The notes under the pieces are model-generated. The model made no database searches. It was not told the DNA's origin and worked only from the letters and a program-made list of their open reading frames with translations. DNA of 64,000 nt, taken from NCBI GenBank assembly GCA_030280995.1, contig JASXTE010000001.1, positions 17,114,606 through 17,178,605 of the forward strand, written 5' to 3'. How positions within the stretch are numbered: the stretch's first letter is position 1; each line of letters starts with the position of its first letter. Both the position numbers and the translations under genes were made by a program. Below are positions 44,868 through 56,449 of this stretch, one piece after another. The stretch is from Hemileia vastatrix (Eukaryota; Basidiomycota; Pucciniomycetes; Pucciniales; Zaghouaniaceae).

Positions 44868-47030
44868 GAATCTGTGGTTTTTACCAAGTTGGAATTGAGA
44901 TATCCTCAGCCATAATTAGAACTCTGTGGAGTGGAAAAAACTCTTAAGAAATTGAGAAATGTATTATGGGGTCAAAACTTTGAACTTTAAGTGGATTCCC
45001 AATCTTTAATTCAAATTATTTTTCCCCAAGTTTACAAAATGCACCCATTACCAGATGGGTAGCTTTTAATCAAAAAATTTTATTTCATTTAGTTAATAAA
45101 CCTGGAAAAACTTTTAATATTCCAGATGTTTTACCAAGAAGACCACCTTCTGAAGAGGTTTCTTACTCAGAAGAATTTGATGAAGATATACCGGTTATAA
45201 AGTCCAACATAAAAGGTGCTGAAGACTTTTATTACCTCCCCCATGAGGTTAAACTTGCTGGCTCTATTTGTATAAATAATGAAGATGACAACCTCCTCCA
45301 TGAGGATAAACTGGCTAATTGTTTAAGTGTGGAAAATTATGTGCTTTGGAAGTTTAATGTTAGTGTAGATAAATTTGGTAAAAAGAGGTTGGAGAAGATG
45401 TGATATATTATTATGAGGATGGCGAAATTGTGTGGAATAGTATTAAATTGGTGAATGGTGTATATTTTGGATTATTGGATAATTTTTAAAAAGAGAGGCT
45501 AAGATATTGTGAAAATTCTTTTAAAAGGAGGTTAGATGAGGAAGAATTGGTTGATGCTGATATGGGTGTTAAAAAGGTAGAAGAAAATTTGGTTAAAGCA
45601 AGGTTGGAAGTTTCAGAGTTGGAAAACTCAAAATCTTTTATGATAAGTAGGAAAAGTCAAGGTTTAAAATTATTGGCTCATTCTTTTGCAGGTGATTTTG
45701 GTGATAGGAAAGTGCATATTGATGTGGTGCTGATAGAATTTCAAGATGAAGTCTGGGAACAGACAGGATTTTATTTAAAGTTGGTTAAATATTGGTTAAC
45801 TCTGTAAAGGCCAGAGAACTGTAATGAAGATAATTGGGTGGCTATCAAAATGAAGTCACCAGTATTTTATCTATCCAGTATGAGGTTGATGAAAAGGAGG
45901 TATCCAAATCTACAAGTTGTTGTTACTCAGAGAAAAGGGCAAGAGTTGGTTATGAAATCACTGCATGAACATCTTGAGAATAGAGGTATTGGAGAATCAT
46001 ATAGGCAAATTTCTGATAGATTTTGGTGGCCTGGTATGAATTTGGCTGCAAAGAAATGTGTTCAGTCATGCAATGAATTTCAAAGAAGAAGTTATATAAG
46101 ACCAAAAAAACCTGGAGGCACAATTGTTGAAACAATCTTTTTGGTAGGGTCAGTTTGGATGCTGTTCATATGAAAGAGGGACAATATAAATCTTTTATTT
46201 TTTCCAGAGAATATTTATCTGGTTTGGTAGAGGCAGCACCTTTTATTATTTTTAATGCTAAAAATGTGGCAGATTTTTTAATGAAGGATTGGGCATAAAG
46301 GTATGGGGTAATGAATTTGGTAATGGTTGATGGAGGTCCTGAATTTAGGACAGAGTTTAGGGAAGCTATATCAAAAGTTGGGTCAAAGGTTAGGGTAGCA
46401 ACCTCATATTATCCTGAAGCTAAAGAATGGTAGAAAGAGGGCATCAATTTATTAAGGATTCTTTAGTTAAGATGTGTGGGACAAATTCTGAAAAGTGGAA
46501 GCACTATTTACCATTAGCTTTATTTTTTGACAGAATCACTGCTAAAAGGACAACTGGATATTCACCATATAAACTAGTTTTTGGTCAAATAGTGCTTTTA
46601 ACAGTTGATTTAGAGGCTGATGCATATCTTGGAGTAGATTGTGATACAGTCAAAACTACTGAAGATTTATTTTGTGGAAGATTGATACAGCTAGAAAATA
46701 AAGAAGAAACTTTATAGAACAAATATTCTAGTATTATCAAGATTCAAAGTCAGTCAGCTAGATATTGGAATATGAGGTTGGCTCATAGACTCAGGAAACC
46801 TTTGAAAGCTGGAGATATGGTTTTGGTCTATAATAGGAGTCTGGAAAGTCAGTGGGGGAAGATGGTTTCAGATAGTTGGAATGGACCATAAGAATTCAGG
46901 AAACAGGTTTCTGGAGGTTCATATGTTTTGGAAGAGTTGGATGGAGTAGTGTTGATAAAGAGGGTATCTTCAGATCAAGTGAAGTGGCTTTATCCTACAT
47001 TCTGTAATGATGATGATTAAGAAGAAGCAA
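44868..47030 (+). pseudogene. Element B RNase H end and integrase, decayed
   Basis: It resumes B after C: ESVVFTKLELRYPQP and GVEKTLKKL (RNase H), then an acidic linker. Integrase remnants are in 45547-46173 (SLHEHLENRG, FWWPGMNLAAKKC, CNEFQ) and 46427-46717 (MVERGHQFIKDSLVKMC with the catalytic Glu, TTGYSPYKLVFG). One His of the HHCC zinc site is Asn and one Cys is Phe relative to E'. A C-terminal block (AHRLRKPLKAGDMVLVYNRS) ends near 47000. Confidence 0.85.
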
Positions 47031-47129
47031 AATATTTGTATTAGAGGAGATTGTTGAATAGGATGAAGAGCGGATGAATATATGATTTATCAAATATTCA
47101 AAATTTAAAGAATGAGGATATTCTTCAAT

Positions 47130-47139
47130 GGAGGGAGGA
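47130..47139 (+). promoter_or_regulatory. Polypurine tract of element B
   Basis: GGAGGGAGGA sits immediately before the 3' LTR and is identical to that of E. Confidence 0.8.
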
Positions 47140-48248
47140 TGTGGCAGTCTAAATTTAGGTATGGCACTTAAAATTAATTTTAATTGAAATCTGGGATGAT
47201 TTTATGGAGATTGAAAAGGCCAATATATTTTTATATACTTTTTATTATTGAAATAATGGATGGTAATATTGTGAAAAATGGGTTAATTATACAAGTCAAG
47301 ATAAAACATAAATTTAATAGCCAAGTAATGCAAGTATAGGTTTAAAATTTCATGGAAATAAAGAATAGGAGTCTCAAGAACCTTTACTAATTTTTGTGAA
47401 ATATTTTCTATCTTTCTTTTTTTTTAATAAATTTATAAAGTAATTTTGATTATTTTTGATTCTTAATAGTTTACTTAACTTTAGTGATTTTTAGCTCAGT
47501 GAATAGGCTTGCACCAGCTACCAAAGTTTAATGGGAGGTTCTCTTTGTTTACCTATATCATAATAATTATTTTAGATTTTTTGTTAGTATTTTAAGGTTC
47601 TAATTGAGTCTGGAAGTGCTTACAAGCTCTGTGATGCTCTGGACAAATTTCTGACAAACTCCAGGATACTCTGGACAAACTCTGGGCAGACTCCAGAGGG
47701 AATAAGGGGCACATCACTTATCTATGCATATAAAGGCTATAAACTAAAAATCAGTAGGGGAATCAAACAATCTAATATTTATCTAACAATGCATATGGAC
47801 AACTACCATAATTATTTTACACATCATTTCATAAATTGTAATACCCTTATTAAATAACATTTTTTATATAACTCTTCATAAATATTACACAAAAACTTTT
47901 AAATATATACTTATAGGGTATAATTTTAAAGGTCTTGAATTCAGGGACTCATTTATAAAAACTTTTCACAAAAATAAAAGCTTCATAAAAACATATTAAG
48001 TCAATCTTTTAAATAACTTTTCTCAGTGCAACTTTACTGTTGTATTTCTTTTCCCTAACATTAAAAACATCCTTTCTACATCACAAAAATTTAATATAAA
48101 TATTAAACTGGTGATTTTATATTGAGTAGACACTTTAGTTTAAATAACTTTGAACCTATATTTTACTTAAAAATACAGGTTTTTCTTAGTTTTATCTAAC
48201 TCCCTTGGATTCTGCTAACAGAAAGGTGACTGTAAGTGTCTTTCTACA
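47140..48248 (+). repeat. 3' LTR of element B
   Basis: This 1109-bp LTR pairs with 12102-13213. It ends TACA and is followed by CTGA and then the displaced H1 sequence. Confidence 0.9.
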
Positions 48249-48273
48249 CTGAAAACCTTTTCTACCAAAAATA

Positions 48274-49047
48274 ATGAAGCACTTCTCTACTAGGAAGAAA
48301 CTTCACTCAGATATGAATTCTATCATTGTACCTTTGGCTGCTGACTCTGATTCTGACTCTGGTTTGGAAGACACTTTATCTTATATGTTTTTTCTTTCCA
48401 AAAAGTGTCACATCATCCCAAGGGGCCAAATCTTTATTATGATCCCAGATATGATCTTGCCTTAATTCTTTAAATCCCTCATTTAAACTTCACACAAATT
48501 TTTTGAACTTCTGCTGATTCTTTTTTGAAATTTTCTCAACTTATCTCTAATCATTCTATCTTCCATAATAATTCCCATAACAAACAGCATAATCTTGCCT
48601 TTCAACTTGCTGTTGCATTATGTTGCTTTGGTTCAAATAGAAATGGTGCTACTGTAAGACATTTAAATAATCTTTTTTTCTATAGGTTATGGTACTTTCA
48701 TATTATTCACCAAGTTCTGCATGATTTTTATCCTTTCTCTCAAGTATCAAACACTTGCTCGGCCAACTCCACAACAGCAACTTGAATACTCTCAAGTAAT
48801 GCAAGCTGAAGGTTTCCCTGGCTGTGTAAGTTTCGTTAATGGTACAACTATACTGTTGAGCCAAAAGCCTTCTCGTGATTGCAACCATTATTTTGATCAC
48901 AAAAAAAGGTTTCTTCAAAATTTTCTCAAATTTCTCTTAATTCATGTACCAAATTTTTATCTTATTTCTCAATACTCTATTTCTGTTCAACTTGTTTGCA
49001 ATATCAATAAAAAGTTTATTATATCAATTTTTCTCACTTATTTCTGA
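48274..49047 (+). pseudogene. Harbinger-like transposase of copy H1, decayed
   Basis: This is a PIF/Harbinger-type DDE nuclease related to animal HARBI1. Three overlapping frames are readable. The N-terminus is MKHFSTRKKLHSDMNS and DSDSGLEDTLSYM (48274-48465). The middle is NNSHNKQHNLAFQLAVALCC (48525-48785). The catalytic start is EGFPGCVSFVNGTTILLSQK and HYFDHKK (48721-49047). The family consensus at this site is VDGT, so the first catalytic Asp is Asn here. The rest of the nuclease domain is not recognisable. B inserted 25 bp upstream of its ATG. Confidence 0.8.
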
Positions 49048-49049
49048 CT

Positions 49050-51440
49050 CAAAAAAGTACTTTCAAAGCTTCTTTATAAAAAGCATGAAAAATTGAAAAA
49101 TTATTTTTTTTTCTGGAAAGAAGTATAATTCTTAAAATAGTAGATTTTAATCCAGCTTTTCAACTTTTTAAATGCATGAAAATGATTAAAAGTAAATGGG
49201 ACTTAATCTTTTATTCCTTTGTATTATTTATTCCTCAACTACTAAGCATCTTTGTAATAAATATTTAGTAAATTTAATACATATATGAGATTCTGGAACT
49301 TTTTATGATTTATTTCATCAACATTACTTCAAAATATTGTCAGTTGCTAGAGTGATCCCATGAGTTGATATAATTGTTAATGACTCAGTGAATTTTCCAT
49401 GTGAAAAACTGAAATTTAAATTTGATGTTAATTGTTAAAGATAAAACAAAACAAAAATTTGTAAATTTATTTAAACTTTCATTTGAATTATAAAGAGTTC
49501 TTCAATGCTATATTTTAGAATCAATGAAGTTTCCACCTGGTAATAAGCACCATTTACCATGAAAAAACAGGGGGGGATTCATGTGTAAGTCTGTAGTCCT
49601 ACTGAATTAGATCTAATTGATTAGGGTTTTTGACTTGCATAAAAGTCCCCCCTTTTTTTCTTGGTGATGGATTTTGAAAAGTCTTCTCATGTGAAAAAAT
49701 GTGCTTCAGGGTTAATTTTAGACTGTATTATTGTTCAATAACTGGACTTAATAGATAGAAGTGGTATATTTTTCTCATTTTATTTTTTTCTCATTGAATA
49801 ACTACTAGAAATATTAATTTAAAAAACACATTAGATTTTTTAGTTATACCAATATATAAATCTAGTTTCTAATGGATCATATTAACACTAAAATAAAATT
49901 TAATTCATATTTTAAATTAATAGAAAAATATTTCAATTCCATGGTGTTGAGAAGTAAATTAAGTGAAATAGTGAAGATTCTTTTTTTTAGTCTTTAGAAC
50001 AAAACTCTTGACAGGAGTGATTCTCAACTGAAAAATTTTACATTATTCCTAAAAAAAATTTATGGGTTAAGGATTTACAAATGATTTATTAGAAATACAA
50101 TATTCACACTGATAATTAAAATTTATAAGAAGTTGTTCTTCCATTTTTAAGTCTATGAAATAAAATTGCTTTGAATTTTTATTAAAACAGAAGAATTTAA
50201 ATTTTTTTTGTAATAAGTCTTATCAAAAAGAAATATTAGAATGAGCATATTTTTTAAAAAAATGTTCTAAATAGATAATATTTCTACTCTTCAGTACAAA
50301 TTGAAAACAGAAAAGGAATATTAAAATTTAATTTTTTATAAAAATATATATTGATTTGAGATATATTTATTTAATTTCTATTAAAAACTATTAATTTTAT
50401 CCTATAAGACTTCCCATTAGATTATATATGTAAATCAAAAAAAATAATGTGATTCTCTGAAGGATGTATATAATTTTTACTTAAAGTAAAAAAAATTGTT
50501 TTTTTGGAGTATTATGAATCTAAACAGAAGATCTGACACCTTTTTTATATATTATACTTGTATATAAATAAATTTTAGCTAGTTTTTTAATCTGTCATAT
50601 AGACAAAAAAATATACCATAATATTAAAAAATCACCTTGCAACTATTTTTAATAAAATAGTTTCTCAAAATTATTCATAATTTGTACTTATTTTCAGAAC
50701 TTCAAAGTATTTAATTTAAATTATTTTTATGTAAAAATATTCCTATGTTTACATTTAAAAATATTTAAGAAAAATTTCAAAAAAGTATAAAGTTCCTCAC
50801 ATTATAAGTTATCTTAACAAATTTTTGAAACAGGATCTCATTGGGAGCTCAATCTAAGTTCCCTCAAAACCAAAATGAACAATATTTTATACATATAGAT
50901 GGTAATTTAAATCATAGAATTTTACTAAAAAAAGGACTCAGTATGTTTTTTTACTGAATAGATTATAGTAAAGATACTGAGGCAACTTAAGTTATTAAAC
51001 TTTTTCAAATTTACAGTTATTAAATTTAATTATCCAGTTATATATAGTGATCACAAAACAAGAAATTAAGCTAGAATTTTATATATGTAGATAAATTTTG
51101 TGTTCAACATTTTTTAATTCTTTGATGTAAATCATGACTATTTTTCATCTCACCAGCATAATTTAATTTTACATTAAAAAATAAATAAGATAAACTCATA
51201 GAATACATGAGTCCATTGGCTTGAATTTTTTTTAATTTTTTTTTATTTAGAAGCTTATTTCTTCATTTTTCCCTTTTTATTTTTCATTTACCTCATGTAT
51301 AGTTATTAAAAGAATTACTTGAGTTCTTTTTTAACACAGAAAAAAAAATTCATTACTGATTATTTTATTATATTACTTCTTTAGTCTTAATATGCATTCT
51401 ATATCAAAATTATTGAACAAAGCTGTATATATTAGGGGGT
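49050..51440 (+). mobile_element. Harbinger-like copy H1, AT-rich remainder
   Basis: It is homologous in inverted orientation to 546-3070 (H3) at block after block. No coding capacity is visible. An insertion at 49555-49670 is absent from H3. The 3' limit, near TTAGGGGGTATC at 51432-51443, is set by where homology to H3 ends. The segment 51441-51453 may be the true junction with H2. Confidence 0.6.
49555..49670. mobile_element. Small inverted-repeat insertion (MITE-like)
   Basis: It is bounded by GGGGGGATTCATGTGTAAGTC and the reverse complement of GGGGGGACTTTTATGCAAGTC, with A-runs and CCAT outside. The aligned position in H3 (around 2415) lacks it, so it is a discrete insertion of about 115 bp. 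Its G-run-ACTTG terminus resembles the palindromic termini at 3518, 10018 and 11377. Confidence 0.65.
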
Positions 51441-51453
51441 ATCAATGTTCAGG

Positions 51454-52323
51454 GATCCACAATCAGGGATCAGGAATCTTTTTCCCAGGATCAGACATTA
51501 TTATTCACGGAAGATTCTTATTCACTAGCCCCAGGGTTAGTGGATGAGAAATCCACAATAATGCATTATCCTGCCTCTTATACCCCAATTTCTGTTCCTA
51601 ACTCCTGATCCCAAACTCATCACATCCATGATGGATTTTTAAGAAAGTCACATGGCTTATGATTGCTGATGCCATCCTTAAGTCTTTCCTCACTCTATAA
51701 TACTAAATTTTGGTGTCAAACAAATAACATTTTTTCTCATCCTTATGTGTCTCTTCACTCTATGATACTTAATTTTGGTGGCAAACACATAACTTTTTTT
51801 TCTATCTACACACCCCAACTACTCATTTGGTGGAAAATCCCCACTTCCCACTTCCCACTTGTCACCTAAACCTTCTACTGAAAATAATGAAGCACCTCTC
51901 TACTAGGAAGCAACTTCACTCAGCTATGAATGCTATCACTTTAGTTTTAGCCACTGACTCTGATTCTTACTATGGTTTGGAAGACGCATTAGCTTATATG
52001 TCTTATCTTTCCAAAAAGTGTTACATCATCCCAAGAGGGCTAAAATCTTTATCATGATACCAGATATGATCTTTTCTCCATTCTCAACATTACTCAATTA
52101 AACTTCACTCAAATATTTCAAACTTCTCCAGATTCTTTTTCCAAATTTCTCAACTCATCTCCAATCATCCTAGCTTCCATAATAATTTTCATAGCAAACA
52201 GTGTGATCCTGACTTTCAACTTACTGTCGCACTATTTTGCTTTAGTTCAAATGGAAATGGTGCTGCTGTAAGAAATTTAGATAATATCTTTACCATAGGA
52301 TATGGTACCATCATAATATACAC
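51454..52323 (+). mobile_element. Harbinger-like copy H2, 5' part, cut by E'
   Basis: It starts with the same 5' block as H1 (GGGATCC, then a 147-bp imperfect palindrome at 51466-51612) and a pyrimidine-rich leader. The transposase start is at 51887: MKHLSTRKQLHSAMNA and LEDALAYMSYLSKKCYIIPRG to 52057. Further codons (SNGNGAAVRNLDN, GYGTIIIYT) run up to 52323 in other frames. E' enters in the middle of the gene, and the rest of H2 lies outside the window. Confidence 0.78.
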
Positions 52324-53399
52324 TGTAGACAATCCTATAGTACTAGCTATAGGCCTTGACCAAGGGAGTTGGAGAAAAACCAGAGAGAAAATCCCCTGTC
52401 CCTTTAGAAAAATAGAGTGAGATTTACTTGCTAAAGTAAAATGGTTCCTGTTTTTCTAAAGCCCCTTTTTCAACACACTTGACTGCTTGATGAGCCAAGA
52501 AAGTAGTCCCAGACAGACTACCAAACCAAAGAACTGAAATGTAGACCAATTTCCACACCAGAGAAAGCAAAGATACTTGATGTAGGTTGAAAATCCACAC
52601 CAGAGACAGCAATAATACTTGCTATAGCTTGCAAGACTATAACAGAGAAAACAGTTTCCAAAGTTAAGTTAAATGAAGAACTCACTTGCAACAAACACAG
52701 CCAAATTGTGGCCAGAAAACAGTGAAAACTGAGTGAGGAACAATGATATCACCTCCGGATGGTTGTATGATAATTAAGGTTGCCCCAAACTGTCTTCTTC
52801 ACTATGTACACACAAACCACTATCTAAGAGCCCATGCACACCCACAAATCTGGCACCTGTACCCGCCAAATTGAATAAAAAACCCTCCAGAAGCGCTCCC
52901 CAACCTTCTAAAACAGAGGCAGGTGGGCCGCCTGATGCGGCCCGGCCTCCCTGAAGCCAGAAAACCAATAAAAAACAACTAGTCTACTTAGAAAAATTAT
53001 CTACAGCTACTAAAACCTTTAAAACACGGAATTTCACTATAACAACATGGAGACATGAAATATAGAGAAAAATTAGCCCTATCCAATGGTACTAAGCACT
53101 TAACCCTAAGACCTAAGGTTAGCCCGTAAAACACGAAAAACAAAATTAAACAACTTTCCTTTATAAAAGAAAAATGAGGAAATGACCCCTTAAAACTTAG
53201 AATATGAAAAATGTCTTCTTGACATAAAATATAGAGAAACACCGGGGCTATCCAATGATAGTACCTACATACCCGCAGACCCAATATCCACAGAATAAAA
53301 CCAGAAAAATACTTAATTCCTTAACAGATGTCAATTAAGACATGCACAAACAGCGCCAAATCACACAACAAAGGCCCCTGCCAATGTTGGAAGACCACA
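52324..53399 (-). repeat. 3' LTR of element E'
   Basis: This 1076-bp LTR is similar to the E LTRs with scattered differences. Its GC-rich island (52915-52965) has lost several CpG sites compared with E. Confidence 0.92.
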
Positions 53400-53480
53400 T
53401 CCTCCCTCCAATTAAGAATTTCCACATTCTTTCTTCATCAAACCACCATTTTCAACCTTCTTCCCAAACATGCCTCTGAA

Positions 53481-54088
53481 ATGGGTCCTTGCCAATACTG
53501 CATTGGCAATAATCTAATCTGCGCCATGACACCACCTGTCCATCCATACAGAATGTCCTGCAATGTCTGCCAATCTAGAAAGAAGACTTGCTACATACCT
53601 GGTCCATTATCTTCTGCAACAGATTCACCTCCACCTCAACCTGGTTTATCTTCTACCAGCACCAAAAGATCTAGGCCATCCATCCTGATACCCAGATTAA
53701 TCAAAAAGCTTCACCTTTCCCAGAAGAGTGCCACAACCCATAAAACAACAAGTTCCACCATCCCTGGTCCATCTGATGGTAAAGAACTTTCATTTCTTCC
53801 TTCAAATTAAAAACTTATGACTTCTCAGTTCCTCCATCTTCTGATAGTGATGATAACAATGTAGGATCCATCGCACCACCAACACCAAACCACTTGCCCA
53901 CTATCAAGGCCAAGTTCCAACAACACACATCTCAACAGAAACAACTTCTGCTTCACTACTTCCAATCCACTCCTGCTAGAGATCCACAGGACATTGAGAA
54001 CATAAGACACCTCATTCACCAGTTCAAGGCTAATTCTGAACACTTCATTTCATCTCTTGATTCCCTCTGTCATTCCACTAGTACTTGA
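53481..54088 (+). CDS. Antisense gene 1 of element E': spliced Zn2Cys6-like protein
   Basis: Exon 1 is 53481-53778. The intron is 53779-53828 (50 bp, GTAAAG to TTCTCAG). Exon 2 is 53829-54088. The 558 coding bases give 185 residues without a stop. All six cysteines are kept (CQYCIGNNLIC and CNVCQSRKKTC), in CX2CX6CX12CX2CX6C spacing. The upstream ATG used in E is ATT here, so MGPC is the likely start, though the frame stays open into the LTR. About eleven residues differ from E over exon 1, none of them cysteines. It is open although gag-pol of this copy is broken. Confidence 0.75.
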
Positions 54089-54148
54089 GTTTGATTCAGA
54101 AAAGAAAAATTGACCGCACCCTCTATAGGATGTAACCACAAAACAACC

Positions 54149-54725
54149 CTCAGTTTTAAGTCTTGGGGGACCATCCTCATTTTATAGTCTTGGGTGACTC
54201 AAAAACACTCAGTTTAAAGTCTTGGGGGACTCAAAAACCCTCAGTTTAAAGTCTTGGGGGACTCAAAATCTAAATCATAAACCCAGAACAAGAGATCAAC
54301 CACATTAAGACACAGAGAAAAAACTAGCATTCTGGGGTAATTGTGAATAGAGCTTCCAGCCCATCAATTACCCCCAAACTTGCCTTTGCTAAATTTGGAG
54401 GCTCCCCCTGTGGATACCCTCTACCAATCTTTCAAAACCAACTCCAACAACAAAACCCATTCCTCAGTTTATAGTCTTGGGGGACTGAACCAACAACAAT
54501 CCTCAGTTTAAATTCTTGGGGGACTAACATAGTGTTCAGTTTAAAGTCTTGACGGACTAACACAGTGTTCAGTTTAAAGTCTTGACGGACTAATCTTGAT
54601 AAAGTCTAGAAACCAGCCAGTTTAAAGTCTTGATGGACTGATCTTGATAAAATCTTGAAATCAGACAGTTTAAAGTCTTGTAGGACTACCAGAAACCAGA
54701 TTTCAGTTTAAGGTCTTGATGGACT
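54149..54725. repeat. 22-bp repeat array of E' with hairpin
   Basis: Eleven copies of CAGTTTAAAGTCTTGGGGGA-CT and variants occur (GACGGACT and GATGGACT toward gene 2), with uneven spacers. Four lie before and seven after the hairpin 54334-54374 (GGGGTAATTG with CAATTACCCC). The array fills the gap between antisense genes 1 and 2. E has nine copies. Confidence 0.82.
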
Positions 54726-54877
54726 GATGGAATTTTGCATAAATTAGATGCAGCCAATTTCATACAGAATACCTCTACAGCCAACCTGCTGAACTTCCAC
54801 CTTCACTTCATCATCTACCCATCACTGAAAAAAATCTCCTTCCTATCTCTTTCCATCATCTTTTCTCACCACAGATC

Positions 54878-56431
54878 ATGGCTGGATCCCCTGATGTTGA
54901 CCCTTCTACTCTTCCTTGCTTCACTGCTCCCAAGGACTATTCCTTCAAACAGTGCATCCACATGTGCAGACCTTGCACATTCACTCTTACAACTCCTGAA
55001 GCCAAATTCTATAACAGAGCTTGTGATTCTTGCTACTCCAAAAAGAAAAAATGTGACAGAGATGCCAACTACCCTATTCCTCCTCCTTCACCTTCTCATA
55101 AATACATCTCCAGATCCCCTACCAGATCCCCAGAGCTTGGTCCTTCCTCTTCCTCTTTATCTTCAGCACCTTCCAGAAGATCCAGAAGCTCAGCTTCCAG
55201 AACTCTTCCCAAAAGACCAGCCTTAGCTTCCCAAGAGACTGGTTTTATCTCTGCTAAATTAGCTCCAAAAGCTTCAAAATCAGCTCCTAGGCTTCTAGAC
55301 CGCGTCCAGGCGGCCCACCCGCCTCACTAGACAGTAAAAATCAGGCTCAAAACCTCCAAAAACAACCAGAAAACAGCCAAATTCAATCAATCAACAAAAA
55401 CAACTCTACGCAATTACCTCCCACTGCTCCCAGAGCAATGCAGCCAACCCTTCCAAGGTCCAAAAACTCCAAATTTTCCCAAACTTCTAGGAGACCTGCC
55501 AGAGGACCCCAGGAAGAAACCAGAGCATCCAACACTGCACCAAAGCAACAACTTTGTCCCCAGTTAAGACAACAAAACTACACCTCTCCTCTGTCAGCCA
55601 ACTATTCTTCTGACAGTTCCATTCCTTCAAAAGCTCCATCCAGAAGAGATCAATCCGCTTCCAAATCACCCTCTCCTGCTCCATCTTTTAACAACCCTGG
55701 TACTCCATCACCAGCACCTCCTCCAGCTGAATCCAACAGAAATATCAACCACAACAACAACAACATTCCCGGTGCTCCTACTAGGCCCCAGTAACATCAG
55801 CCTACTAGTTCACCTTCACAAAATCTTTCAGAGGAAGATCAAGAGAGTCCATATCTTTCCCTGATTGATCCACCCACTATGACCATTCCAAAATTTTCAG
55901 AAATCCAAAATTCCGGCTGCTTACAAATTTGATGAGCTTCCAATCGGTAAGTACCAAATTAATTCATCCCATTTCTTCAACAAAAGTAATTACTGATCCA
56001 ATTCTTCTTGTCTAGTTGGAAACCCTCCTCCTGAATCTACTATTGGAGTTGGCCAACCTCTAGAAACTTCTTTGACCCTGGATTATGGAGACATGAAAAA
56101 TCACCTAAGCACCATGTGTTCCAACATGCTAAAAGCCTTTTCCCTCCATGGACCTTTGAATGACTTTGAAAAATCCCTGAGAAAGCGCCTGTTGGACAAC
56201 CACTGGAAGATGTCTAGGATCATTAAGTGCACCTTCCAGCACTCCATTCCTGCCTCTTCTTCTTCCTCCTCTGAACTTCCCTCTAATCCAATTCCTGCCC
56301 ATTACAATCCATATAATCTCTCCAGCAGGATGCACTTCAAAGAACACAGTGCTTCCCACAACCCCAACAAAAAACAAAAACGACATCATAATCCGGACCA
56401 GCCTCCAGAAGCTTCATCATCCAGACAATGA
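54878..56431 (+). pseudogene. Antisense gene 2 of element E': spliced Cys-cluster protein
   Basis: Exon 1 starts MAGSPDVDPSTLPCFTAP (54878), with QCIHMCRPC and ACDSCYSKKKKCD, then a Ser/Pro/Arg-rich region. A deletion in the GC-rich part (near 55315) shifts frame and stops it at 55330. The frame resumes in 55438-55794. The intron is 55947-56015 (69 bp, GTAAGT to CTAG), matching E. Exon 2 (56016-56431) is open: VGQPLETSLTLDYGDMK, LNDFEKSLRKRLLDNHWKMS and a Lys-rich tail ending ASSSRQ. Function is unknown. The Lys/Arg-rich CX2CX6C suggests nucleic-acid binding. Confidence 0.72.
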
Positions 56432-56449
56432 GCTCCTGCAAAAAGATTA

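Larger units (their letters stand above)
12102..48248 (+). mobile_element. Ty3/Gypsy element B, old copy, host of the nest
   Basis: This LTR retrotransposon has LTRs at 12102-13213 and 47140-48248. Both begin TGTGGCAG and end TACA. The flanks read CTTA (12098-12101) and CTGA (48249-48252), a 4-bp target duplication with one mismatch. Its proteins are clearly related to E and E' (same gag, protease and RT blocks) but riddled with stops. It is the oldest Ty3 insertion of the nest. Unlike E and E' it carries no antisense genes: integrase runs almost to the polypurine tract and LTR. Element C interrupts it at 17945-44867. Confidence 0.9.
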
